A stretch of 48,672 nucleotides of DNA, taken from positions 1-48,672 of IMG/VR virus record IMGVR_UViG_3300028176_000006, one strand, 5' to 3'. The translations under genes and the position numbers were made by a program. Under the pieces are notes generated by a model. The model had not been told where the DNA came from and ran no database searches. It saw only the letters and a program-made list of their open reading frames with translations. Positions 30,940 to 38,481 of this stretch are shown one piece after another. This DNA comes from a virus. Position 1 is the stretch's first letter; the number at the start of each line of letters is the position of its first letter.

Positions 30940-32180
30940 AAGAAGCATTTGAATTGCTAGAGTTAATTGAGGCATCGTCCGGCACCAATGATAAGAAAGC
31001 ATTTATAGCTGCAGGTGCTGATAATGAAGTCTTTAAGTCTATATTGAAATGGACTTATGATTCCAGTTTGGTATTCAACATTAAGAAGATTCCACAGAGA
31101 GGCGCATCTAGTTCGGAAAGCAATGACTATAAATGTTTTTCAGATGCGCTATCAAATTTAGCTGAAAAGAAAATAACTGGAGATGATGCTAAACGTATGA
31201 TAGAATTCATACTACTTACTTCATCTTATGACGAATACAAGTGGTATTCAAAGATACTACAGAAAGACTTGCGTATAGGTATTGGAGTAAAGTTAATCAA
31301 TTCTGCTATACCAGATCTTATACCGGTATTTCAAGCGATGCTGGCTACCAAGTTTGAAAAGTATCCTGATGACTTTATAATGCAGGTTAAAGTAGATGGT
31401 GTAAGGGCTTTATATAATACTTCAACCGCAACACTGCATACTAGAAATGGTAAAGTGCTTGAAGGGTATGATGACATTATAGAAGCATACAAAGACACGC
31501 CAGCTGGGTATATGATTGATGGTGAATTAGCTGGAATTAGAAATTCCAACAGCATATCAAACAGTAACTTCCAATCTACAATGATGGATGTATTCAGAAA
31601 GTCTGATCATAAAGAAGGAGTTCACTATGTCTTTGATGCAATACCATTGGGTGATTTCTGGAATGGCAGATGCGAGATGCCATTGATGGATAGGATTGGA
31701 GAGCTTTATGGCATACACCCACGCTACAGTAATCATGTTCGGATGCTTAACTTTACAAAAAATATGCAACATTCTGGATGGAAAGACTATGTAAATGAAT
31801 TTTATACATCAGCACTGGAGAAAGGTTATGAGGGTATAATGATAAAGGATGCCTATGGTGCTTATGAGTGCAAGAGGTCTAAGTTATGGCAGAAGATGAA
31901 ACTCAAGGACACCTTCGACTTGCAGGTTATAGGCATAAACTATGGCGACCCCATGTCAAAGTATGACGGCATGGTTGGCAGTTTAATATGCAACTTCGAT
32001 GGAGTAGAGGTCGGTGTTGGTTCTGGCTTATCAGATGCCCAAAGAAAAGAATGGGCTGAAGATACTACTTTAATTGTGGGAAAGATAGTAGAAGTTGAAG
32101 CTCAAGAGGTTACTGAGAACTTGAAAGAAACACAGTCTCTACGCTTTCCAGTATTAAAATCTATAAGGGAGGATTTGTGA
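30936..32180 (+). CDS. ATP-dependent DNA ligase
   Basis: 414 aa, ATG at 30936 overlapping the previous stop, GGGAGG upstream. Motif I is MQVKVDGVRALY (nucleophile Lys about 152; K-x-D-G). Motif III region HYVFDAIPLGDF, motif IV YEGIMIKDAYGAYE (about 297-310) and motif V LWQKMKLKDTFDLQVIG follow in order, then an OB-fold C-terminus (VGSLICNFDGVEVGVGSG). The N-terminal 150 residues form the helical DNA-binding domain of longer ATP ligases. It seals nicks on lagging-strand and repair products. A palindromic element (A-G-I-R-N-S-N) lies in the adenylation domain at 31530-31550 without breaking the frame. Confidence 0.9.
   Translation: MKEAFELLELIEASSGTNDKKAFIAAGADNEVFKSILKWTYDSSLVFNIKKIPQRGASSSESNDYKCFSDALSNLAEKKITGDDAKRMIEFILLTSSYDEYKWYSKILQKDLRIGIGVKLINSAIPDLIPVFQAMLATKFEKYPDDFIMQVKVDGVRALYNTSTATLHTRNGKVLEGYDDIIEAYKDTPAGYMIDGELAGIRNSNSISNSNFQSTMMDVFRKSDHKEGVHYVFDAIPLGDFWNGRCEMPLMDRIGELYGIHPRYSNHVRMLNFTKNMQHSGWKDYVNEFYTSALEKGYEGIMIKDAYGAYECKRSKLWQKMKLKDTFDLQVIGINYGDPMSKYDGMVGSLICNFDGVEVGVGSGLSDAQRKEWAEDTTLIVGKIVEVEAQEVTENLKETQSLRFPVLKSIREDL
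31530..31550. repeat. In-gene palindromic element in the ligase gene
   Basis: TGGAATT-AGA-AATTCCA (31532-31548) is a perfect 7-bp core inside the 9-3-9 frame GCTGGAATT-AGA-AATTCCAAC. It starts on a codon boundary and encodes A-G-I-R-N-S-N between the GEL motif and the SNFQS segment. Confidence 0.8.
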
Positions 32181-32497
32181 TGTATTGTCCGTATTGTAGA
32201 AAGCATTTACGCAGTATGAGATATTCTATTGCGAAACCTATACCAATGGATTCGCCAACCAGAATCAAGGTTAACAAAAAGTATAGAAAATACTATGTAA
32301 GTCCGTATTGTAAAAGATGCGGATGGAGTAGTAAATATATCTATCATTTATCATATACAGGATTAAGAACTGATTATGTTAATGAAGATGTTATTCTAGA
32401 TGCCGAAGCGGTTGATACGTTAATGTCTAACAAGTATGAGTTTAAGAAAACTAATAGACTTATATCTAGTGAATATTCTTGGGAAGATAGGTTTTAA
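32180..32497 (+). CDS. Zinc-ribbon protein, 105 aa
   Basis: ATG 32180 after GGGAGGA; the stop of the ligase overlaps it. Starts MYCPYCRKHLRSM and later has VSPYCKRCGWSSKYIYHL: two CxxC knuckles about 45 residues apart form a classic zinc ribbon. The second half is strand/helix with Tyr-rich basic residues and no second domain recognised. Sits with replication genes, so DNA or RNA binding is likely. Exact family not identified. Confidence 0.65.
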   Translation: MYCPYCRKHLRSMRYSIAKPIPMDSPTRIKVNKKYRKYYVSPYCKRCGWSSKYIYHLSYTGLRTDYVNEDVILDAEAVDTLMSNKYEFKKTNRLISSEYSWEDRF

Positions 32498-32512
32498 GGG
32501 AGGACTTGTAAG

Positions 32513-32971
32513 ATGCTAAAGTTTGATATTCATGGAATAAATTACAGACATTCAGTAGGTATGGAAATTCAGAAAGATGCTAAAATTATCAACTTTGGAA
32601 ACAACAATATTATAGAAGTTGATAATGGCTCAGTTACAACAAATGTAAGAATCAACAGAGTGTGTATAGATAAAATTGATGGTGCTGATGCAAACCTGTC
32701 AATGAATATTACTATACTAGATACCCACCCAATGCACGTAACAAATCAACAATCTGCACCGAGAGGATTAGTATATAATATTCTTTCAGAAGAACTAGAT
32801 AGTCTTGTTTCTAATTTTGATTTCACTGAATGGGATGATGCCATTGCTTTAAGAAATGTTATTGACTTTGTAAAGAATAGGATAATGGCTAGGATAAAAC
32901 TAAACACTGATGTCCTTAATGGTTATAGCAAAGAAATGCTTGCTAAAGAATGGGGAGGACTTGTAAAGTGA
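32513..32971 (+). CDS. Hypothetical protein, beta-rich start, 152 aa
   Basis: ATG at 32513 with GGGAGGA upstream. First 90 residues are strands and turns (MLKFDIHGINYRHSVGMEI, IEVDNGSVTTNVRINRVCIDKI); the rest is helical (LDSLVSNFDFTEWDDAIALRNVIDFVKNRIM). No recognised domain, signal or membrane segment. Its stop overlaps a GTG start for the next gene, so both are co-translated. Confidence 0.6.
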   Translation: MLKFDIHGINYRHSVGMEIQKDAKIINFGNNNIIEVDNGSVTTNVRINRVCIDKIDGADANLSMNITILDTHPMHVTNQQSAPRGLVYNILSEELDSLVSNFDFTEWDDAIALRNVIDFVKNRIMARIKLNTDVLNGYSKEMLAKEWGGLVK

Positions 32972-33228
32972 ACGTAGCTGAGAAGATGTATGAGGCAAAG
33001 AGCAAGCAAGCACTTGAACTGCAGGAGGAAGAATGGGATATATACTACTTAAAACTCAAGGGAACTAAAGGCTTTTGGGACGAGTATGAATGGGATGCTT
33101 TAATAGAACTGCTTAAACCAGAGTTGGATTGGGTAGTTCCCATTCGTGCTGACGAGAAGTTCAGAAAATATTATTTCATCAAGAAAGAGATGGACGAGTT
33201 ATTACCTTTACTGGAGAGGTCGTTATAA
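32968..33228 (+). CDS. Small acidic helical protein, 86 aa
   Basis: GTG at 32968 overlaps the previous stop (GTGA) with GGGAGGA 8-10 nt upstream; ATG 32983 is an alternative. Charged helices with aromatic residues (MYEAKSKQALELQEEEWDIYYLKLKG, WDALIELLKPELDWVVP, YYFIKKEMDELLPLLERSL). No family recognised. Strong acidity and tight linkage to early genes allow, but do not show, a host-enzyme inhibitor role. Confidence 0.55.
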   Translation: MNVAEKMYEAKSKQALELQEEEWDIYYLKLKGTKGFWDEYEWDALIELLKPELDWVVPIRADEKFRKYYFIKKEMDELLPLLERSL

Positions 33229-33277
33229 ATTCAAGCTACTAGAGGTCGCTTGAAAGTCAGACACGAAGGAGTCTATC

Positions 33278-33469
33278 GTGATTGATTTAGAGTCAAGCCA
33301 ACGCAGTTTACAGTCGGTAAAAAAGTATTTGTTAGAGACACTTAACAGCGTTGATTCTTTCTATATGATAATGTGGATATTTCCAGATTGTATAGAAAAG
33401 AAAAAATATCCAAGACTGTTACATCCAGAATACTATTATGTATTTATACATTGTTGGAGGGAAATATAA
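33278..33469 (+). CDS. Small hypothetical protein, 63 aa
   Basis: GTG start at 33278 with AAGGAG six nt upstream, so the start is well supported despite the rare codon. The site itself lies in a possible hairpin (CACGA at 33262 region and TCGTG at 33276), which could limit translation. Sequence MIDLESSQRSLQSVKKYLLETL, then aromatic and cysteine-containing (MIMWIFPDCIEKKKYPRLLHPEYYYVFIHCWREI). No family recognised. Confidence 0.5.
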   Translation: MIDLESSQRSLQSVKKYLLETLNSVDSFYMIMWIFPDCIEKKKYPRLLHPEYYYVFIHCWREI

Positions 33470-33470
33470 A

Positions 33471-33845
33471 ATGGTAAGTAATAAAAGACATGCTAATAAT
33501 AAAGAAGTAGATATGGAAAAACAGTTCCTTGATAAAGGTTTTGAACTTGTAGAAGATACGGCTAGAAGAACACAGAAGCAGGGTGATAAGATAATGCAGA
33601 TGCCCTACGTTAAAGAGCCTTTGTTGGTTATAGATCACAAATCTACTTTAAGCAAGGCTGAGTTTAAGGTGAACAAGAAAGCAATGCTGGATAAGATAGC
33701 GCATGAAGCTGACCTAGCTTCAAAGCGTTTGCGTAAAGAGTGCATCCCAGCTATAACATTCAGCATCTTCGATTCAAAGAAAAAGTATATCATACTTGAT
33801 ATAGAAGATTTCTGTGATTTAATTTGGAAGGCTGTAGGGAGCTAG
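33471..33845 (+). CDS. Candidate PD-(D/E)XK nuclease or Holliday-junction resolvase, 124 aa
   Basis: ATG 33471 with GGAGGG upstream; the longer frame from 33438 has no site. Residues 15-30 (FLDKGFELVEDTARRTQKQGDK) lead to EPLLVIDHKSTLSKAEF (about 47-63), where I-D-H-K-S matches the (D/E)-x-K core of PD-(D/E)XK nucleases such as phage resolvases. A following helix (MLDKIAHEADLASKRL) and strand ITFSIFDSKKKYIILDI fit the usual beta-alpha-beta end. No DNA polymerase or other nuclease is seen, so a resolvase to trim branches before packaging would make sense. The family assignment is by motif only. Confidence 0.5.
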   Translation: MVSNKRHANNKEVDMEKQFLDKGFELVEDTARRTQKQGDKIMQMPYVKEPLLVIDHKSTLSKAEFKVNKKAMLDKIAHEADLASKRLRKECIPAITFSIFDSKKKYIILDIEDFCDLIWKAVGS

Positions 33846-33846
33846 C

Positions 33847-34065
33847 ATGATTAGTCATTGGGTGCTATCAAACATAATAAAAGCTCGCCAGCTTGCACAC
33901 AGTCAGGGGGTTAAGCTATACTGTTGCAAGATTACTAGCGAGCAAGTCAACCAATTTTTACATTCAATTAATTCGCCTAGAAAGGACGACTACTTAATTA
34001 CAAAGACAGGCGAGGTAGTTATACTTCATGGACTACCTGCCCACCCTTCCACTACTTCTTCTTGA
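33847..34065 (+). CDS. Last early-arm protein, hypothetical, 72 aa
   Basis: ATG at 33847, one base after the previous stop, with AGGGAG upstream. Contains a helix (WVLSNIIKARQLAHSQGVKLYCC), a strand-turn part and a second helix (QVNQFLHSINSP). No family recognised. Its 3' end overlaps the end of the giant minus-strand gene by 33 nt, tail to tail, and a hairpin covers both ends. Confidence 0.55.
   Translation: MISHWVLSNIIKARQLAHSQGVKLYCCKITSEQVNQFLHSINSPRKDDYLITKTGEVVILHGLPAHPSTTSS
34009..34041. terminator. Hairpin at the convergent gene ends
   Basis: GGC-(G)-AGGTAGT (34009-34019) pairs with ACTACCTGCC (34032-34041): 10 bp with one bulge and a 12-nt loop. It covers the minus-strand stop (34035-34033). 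No T-run on either side, so it may act as a weak bidirectional terminator or transcript end protector. Confidence 0.45.
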
Positions 34066-37000
34066 ACGAGTGGCTCTTTTAGTTCTACCACCAGTTGCAT
34101 CTTTATCCTTTAGCGGAACAACAAACAATGCTTCTGGTGGTTTCTCCCCAACAGCAACGCCAACCGCATTTCGTATCGCAACTCCAGCTGGAACAGCCGT
34201 AAAGAAGTCATACTGCGATAATCTTCTCCACCCCTCATCTAACACACCATCATTATTAGTTAAAGCACCATACACTATTTGACCCAAATCTAATGCCATA
34301 GCTACTGGCGGAGACACTGGAAAGAATACTTGCTTACCTGCCACCCTACCTGCTGGATACTGCATTGTTGGTAGCATCCAAGACACATCAACACCCATCT
34401 CTTTTGCTGTGTAAAATATAGCAGCTGTTGCTCCAGCGTGCCAAAGTATCGCATACCTTTCAGGATCTGTCCACTTTAATGGTTCACCGAGAACAGATTT
34501 ACCACCCATCAACTGCTTCATTAGTTGAGGGAAGTAAGATGTAAAGTAGTTCATTGTCCAGTTCTGATACATCAATGCTTGACTCGCAACACTACTTTGA
34601 AGTAGCGGAGGTAAGTCCATCTTATGATAAGACCACTGAGTAAAGCGGATATTCCTATCAGCTATCTCGAGTTCAGTCTTAAATCTACCTACCCCAACAG
34701 CTTCATCTAGCACATCCCAAAAACCAGTGCCCGCTAGCATCTTCTTACTGTAACCATTCTCAACTGCAAACTCAGCCAACTCTTTCATTCTTGAAGGACT
34801 ATCTTTAAATAGCCGATACATCGCACCGTTACCTGCTGATGCAACATTCCAGTATCTTTCAATCAAAGTATTGGGCATTAATCCTACTTGGTCTATCTTT
34901 CCAATGACTCCATGCATCCTGAAATCTTCCAAAGGAACACGACCATAGGCAGATATGTATTTGTTTAATAGATTCCTACCTCCTTTGGTGTGCATGGATT
35001 TAATACCCTCAACTGTAGACTTCATACCTATTGTTGATACTGTGTGCATTGGCTGAAACAAGTTCTTTACAACAGGACGCATGTTGCCCTGCATAGTTCC
35101 ACGCAAGAAACCACGCTTAATCATAGATGCAAACTTATCATAAGCCCTAGTGTTCGGATTCATTGTATTAGCTAAATCTTTTAACCCAACTCTAGGCATT
35201 ATATCTTCAATAACTTCTTTGCTTATATAGTATGCACCCTTGTTAAATGCTTCATCTATTTTACCTAGCATTGTTTCAGGGTCAAGACCCATACCTCTAT
35301 GAACACGAATTGCTCTCCTGTAATGCTTATCAATCGAGTTCTTTACAGTTGATTCTGGCATAGCCTTTATAAAGGATTCGCCACGCTTGATTACAGGCTC
35401 AAGATAAATCTTGCGAACTTCAGAACGATACGCTGACTCGGTTACCTGTCGCCAATCTCTAGCAAACAGGTCATCATCTCTAATTCTCTTATGGAAGTTA
35501 GATATGTTTATATCAGTAGGCATCCTCTTAAAGGTCTTACGCCCATACATATTTATCAGATCTTGATCTAAACTAGACTTAAACTTGGCGTTAAGCTCTT
35601 TATACTTTGCAATATCCGTAGCATCCCTTGACATCTGCATTTTTATAACATCATCTAATTCATAGCCATACTTCTCTTTGAACGCTTTCTTATATTCACC
35701 AGTGATGTTATCCTTTAATGCTCTAACATGGGGATAATAGTTCTCGATGAATAAAGGCATACCAGTTTCCATTGACTTAACTCTACTCTTTGTCATTAAC
35801 CCCTGCGATACCGCTACTTCGCCAAGCTCATTCCACATTGTTCTATCGCCAGCAACTGTCTTTCTTATGTGGTCAATCTGGTCTTCGCTAAATTGAGCAA
35901 GTATATTAGCAGGTATAATAGCTGCATCGCCTTCTTCAGCAAAGTAAACCGCAACTTCGTCCTCCATCTTAGCCCACTTCTTTTTGAATGTTTCACTATA
36001 CGCATGCTCCTGTGTTTTTATAAACTTGTTTCTTTCTTTAAGCAGTCCTTCTGATAATCTCCAGTAGTTTCTCAAGTCTGCATTAAGATGTGGAACACCT
36101 AGCTTCTCAAAGATTCTCCAGTCTGGCTGAGCTTCCATAACTGCACGATTCCATACTCGTAAAGTTTCAGGCATCTCAGCCATTGTAGTCTTTATATTCT
36201 CATGCAATCTAGATAATTCATACCTATCTAACTTTTCCCAATCTTTAACACTACCCATCGACTGCCTCTTTGCATAATCATTAAGTGCGTTTCTATCCCA
36301 CAACTTTACACTTTGTCGAGCCTTCACTGCTGCTTTAGTAGTGCCCTCCGCCTCAGCAATCTGCTTCATCTTTGTATCTGAATCTCTGAGTATGCGCCTT
36401 ATATCACCAATCTTTATAGTTCTTTCAATCTCACCTGCCAAGTTTTCTTGCAGGTCATCGGCATACTTCATTGCATCATCTATATTCTTCAGACGTTTCT
36501 TTAATTCATTTTCATAGAAAGGTAAAGCAGGTATGGTCTCTTTGGTTACTGTTTTGAATTCTTCAAACTGTTTAAGTGCATCGTCAGTTATAGCAACATA
36601 TACATCGTGTGGAGAATCGCCAGCACGAATACCGCCTTTATGTTTCCAGAAGTCATATCCCAACTCTTGAATCTTTGATATCGCAGATTCTTTAGCCATA
36701 TCTCTTTTAAGCATATCATCCACTACTCCAGCTGGATAATTTTTTTCTATTATTAAATCCGCAACTCTTGTTTCGTATTCAACTGGACTGGATTTCCATA
36801 TAGCTAATCCATCTATTTCATTTTGAGTGATACCAAATTCTTTTAATGTTTTATTAGAAGCAGTATTAATATCAAACACTTTAGCATTTTTGGGCTTCTC
36901 AAATTTGAATAGTTTTTTACCATAAGACTTGGCAATTTCTTCATCCGATGTAGTGAATACGCCCTTACCGAATAGTATATTGCCAACCACATCCGAATCA

Positions 37001-38481
37001 GCTACTTTACGAAGTTCTTCAAACTGCTCAGATTGCCCTCTATAAAGTAGTCCCTCCTTTGGTGTTGGAGTTTGGGTAGTGGTAGTAGTAACCTTGATTG
37101 GTCTTTCAAGTGTAGAATCGAGACCTGCTATTACATCATCCAAATCTTTCTGCGCACCAATGGAAACTTTTAGATTCGCAAACGATTCTTTTACTGCTTT
37201 ATCAGCTGTTGTTCCTATCTCATCCAAAGTTTCTTGCGGTATGTTTTTTCGGAGAACATTGAGTGCGTTCTCTTTACCATCTATATCTTCCAGCACTTCA
37301 CTAAGTATTCGCTTAGTCTCTGGAGTTATCCGCTTTATATGCTCTCCCATTTCCTTATTTTGAGATACAACTTGTTTCCTCAATGCCGTTTTTTGAGCCG
37401 TCAGGGCATCAATACTTGATTTGTTTTCAACAAGCCCCTTGTTTATGGCATCAACAGACATCAACGGTGTAATGCCATTTTCCGAAGCCGATAATGCCAT
37501 TGTAAGCCCTTGATTCAATTCCGCTTGTTTGGATGCCAATTCCGATATTTGACCGTTGATTGACCCCATCTTGGCTTGATTTGACCCCTTTGAAACGCTT
37601 ATTTCGTTTGACCGTCTTATTATGTCGTCAACCGCTTTTCTATTGTCTATTACCTGTGTCTGCCTTGCGTGTAATTTTACAACTTCAGCTTTCTTTATCT
37701 TCAGATAATCGGATGCAGATGGTAAAGTATTGCCCAATAAATCAGTGAGTTCTTTTGCAGGTGTCAAACTCTTTCTTGCTATATCAATAACGTCTGGAAC
37801 AAACATATCAATGGACATTTCTTCTATGGCTCGTTCAAAACCAATAAGAGAATTAATAGCTTTCCACTTAGGAGATTCAAGTTTGCGTTCAGCTATATCA
37901 TTAAGTTTCTTTTCCCAATTAGCAGTTCCACCAGACAACATCGAACCGATTGGATCTGATACTGTTCCATAATAATTCCCGAATACAGGTTTACTATATT
38001 TTGTTTTGCCCTCAGCAAGAATTACATCACGAAGCATGGCTGGATATGATACACCGTTTGGCTTAGACCTGATGTCTTTGAATGTAAGGAATGCTAGTTT
38101 GGAATCAGACTTCATAGCTATTTCTTCTGCATCAATATGCCAGCGTAAAGCACCAACAATTACTCTAGGTGTAAAGTCCAATACGTCTTGCGCTATTCTT
38201 ACGGTAGGTCTGAATGGTGGAAGTATAAACTTCTCAAAGGTAGTCTGAGCTTTATATGGGTCATACTTTTCTATAGTTTCATTGACTTTCTTATTATATT
38301 CATTCTCAGCGTAATCAGGAACTTTGGCATTTTGTTCAGCATAAGCAGATGAGAAGTCTGGTAGTTGGATGGAATCTTTGATTCCATCTGACCCGACAGA
38401 ATCATAGATTCTGTCAAGTTCGGCATCCTTTTTATAAGCACCACTAAAATCTGGTAGTTCTATTTTCTTTTTGTTTTCCAT
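34033..38481 (-). CDS. Giant internal virion (ejection) protein with ADP-ribosyltransferase-like domain, 1482 aa
   Basis: ATG at 38481, TAATG overlap, AGAGGTA upstream. Last and largest of three ejection-type genes after the nozzle gene, the place of T7 gp16. Near the start LPDFS-x-AY occurs twice, separated by a double palindromic element (DRIYDSVGSDGIKDSI). Residues about 240-470 are coiled coil. Residues about 475-635 start LLYRGQSEQF and continue LFGKGVFTTSDEEIAKSYGKKLF, ending HDVYVAITDDALKQFEEF, the order of an ADP-ribosyltransferase fold. The C-terminal part has hydrophobic stretches (ATAAIFYTAKEMG, VAMALDLGQIVYGAL). It would be injected with the DNA, form a conduit and perhaps modify host proteins. 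Confidence 0.75.
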   Translation of the reverse strand: MENKKKIELPDFSGAYKKDAELDRIYDSVGSDGIKDSIQLPDFSSAYAEQNAKVPDYAENEYNKKVNETIEKYDPYKAQTTFEKFILPPFRPTVRIAQDVLDFTPRVIVGALRWHIDAEEIAMKSDSKLAFLTFKDIRSKPNGVSYPAMLRDVILAEGKTKYSKPVFGNYYGTVSDPIGSMLSGGTANWEKKLNDIAERKLESPKWKAINSLIGFERAIEEMSIDMFVPDVIDIARKSLTPAKELTDLLGNTLPSASDYLKIKKAEVVKLHARQTQVIDNRKAVDDIIRRSNEISVSKGSNQAKMGSINGQISELASKQAELNQGLTMALSASENGITPLMSVDAINKGLVENKSSIDALTAQKTALRKQVVSQNKEMGEHIKRITPETKRILSEVLEDIDGKENALNVLRKNIPQETLDEIGTTADKAVKESFANLKVSIGAQKDLDDVIAGLDSTLERPIKVTTTTTQTPTPKEGLLYRGQSEQFEELRKVADSDVVGNILFGKGVFTTSDEEIAKSYGKKLFKFEKPKNAKVFDINTASNKTLKEFGITQNEIDGLAIWKSSPVEYETRVADLIIEKNYPAGVVDDMLKRDMAKESAISKIQELGYDFWKHKGGIRAGDSPHDVYVAITDDALKQFEEFKTVTKETIPALPFYENELKKRLKNIDDAMKYADDLQENLAGEIERTIKIGDIRRILRDSDTKMKQIAEAEGTTKAAVKARQSVKLWDRNALNDYAKRQSMGSVKDWEKLDRYELSRLHENIKTTMAEMPETLRVWNRAVMEAQPDWRIFEKLGVPHLNADLRNYWRLSEGLLKERNKFIKTQEHAYSETFKKKWAKMEDEVAVYFAEEGDAAIIPANILAQFSEDQIDHIRKTVAGDRTMWNELGEVAVSQGLMTKSRVKSMETGMPLFIENYYPHVRALKDNITGEYKKAFKEKYGYELDDVIKMQMSRDATDIAKYKELNAKFKSSLDQDLINMYGRKTFKRMPTDINISNFHKRIRDDDLFARDWRQVTESAYRSEVRKIYLEPVIKRGESFIKAMPESTVKNSIDKHYRRAIRVHRGMGLDPETMLGKIDEAFNKGAYYISKEVIEDIMPRVGLKDLANTMNPNTRAYDKFASMIKRGFLRGTMQGNMRPVVKNLFQPMHTVSTIGMKSTVEGIKSMHTKGGRNLLNKYISAYGRVPLEDFRMHGVIGKIDQVGLMPNTLIERYWNVASAGNGAMYRLFKDSPSRMKELAEFAVENGYSKKMLAGTGFWDVLDEAVGVGRFKTELEIADRNIRFTQWSYHKMDLPPLLQSSVASQALMYQNWTMNYFTSYFPQLMKQLMGGKSVLGEPLKWTDPERYAILWHAGATAAIFYTAKEMGVDVSWMLPTMQYPAGRVAGKQVFFPVSPPVAMALDLGQIVYGALTNNDGVLDEGWRRLSQYDFFTAVPAGVAIRNAVGVAVGEKPPEALFVVPLKDKDATGGRTKRATRSRRSSGRVGR
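38368..38415. repeat. In-gene double palindromic element in the giant internal protein gene
   Basis: GATGGAATC-TTT-GATTCCATC (38368-38388) and GACAGAATC-ATA-GATTCTGTC (38395-38415), both perfect 9-3-9, six nt apart. On the coding strand both are in phase: D-R-I-Y-D-S-V, G-S, D-G-I-K-D-S-I. The same GTCGGGTC spacer occurs at 16021-16028. L-P-D-F-S-x-A-Y is found on both sides of the element, as if a short target was duplicated. Confidence 0.92.
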
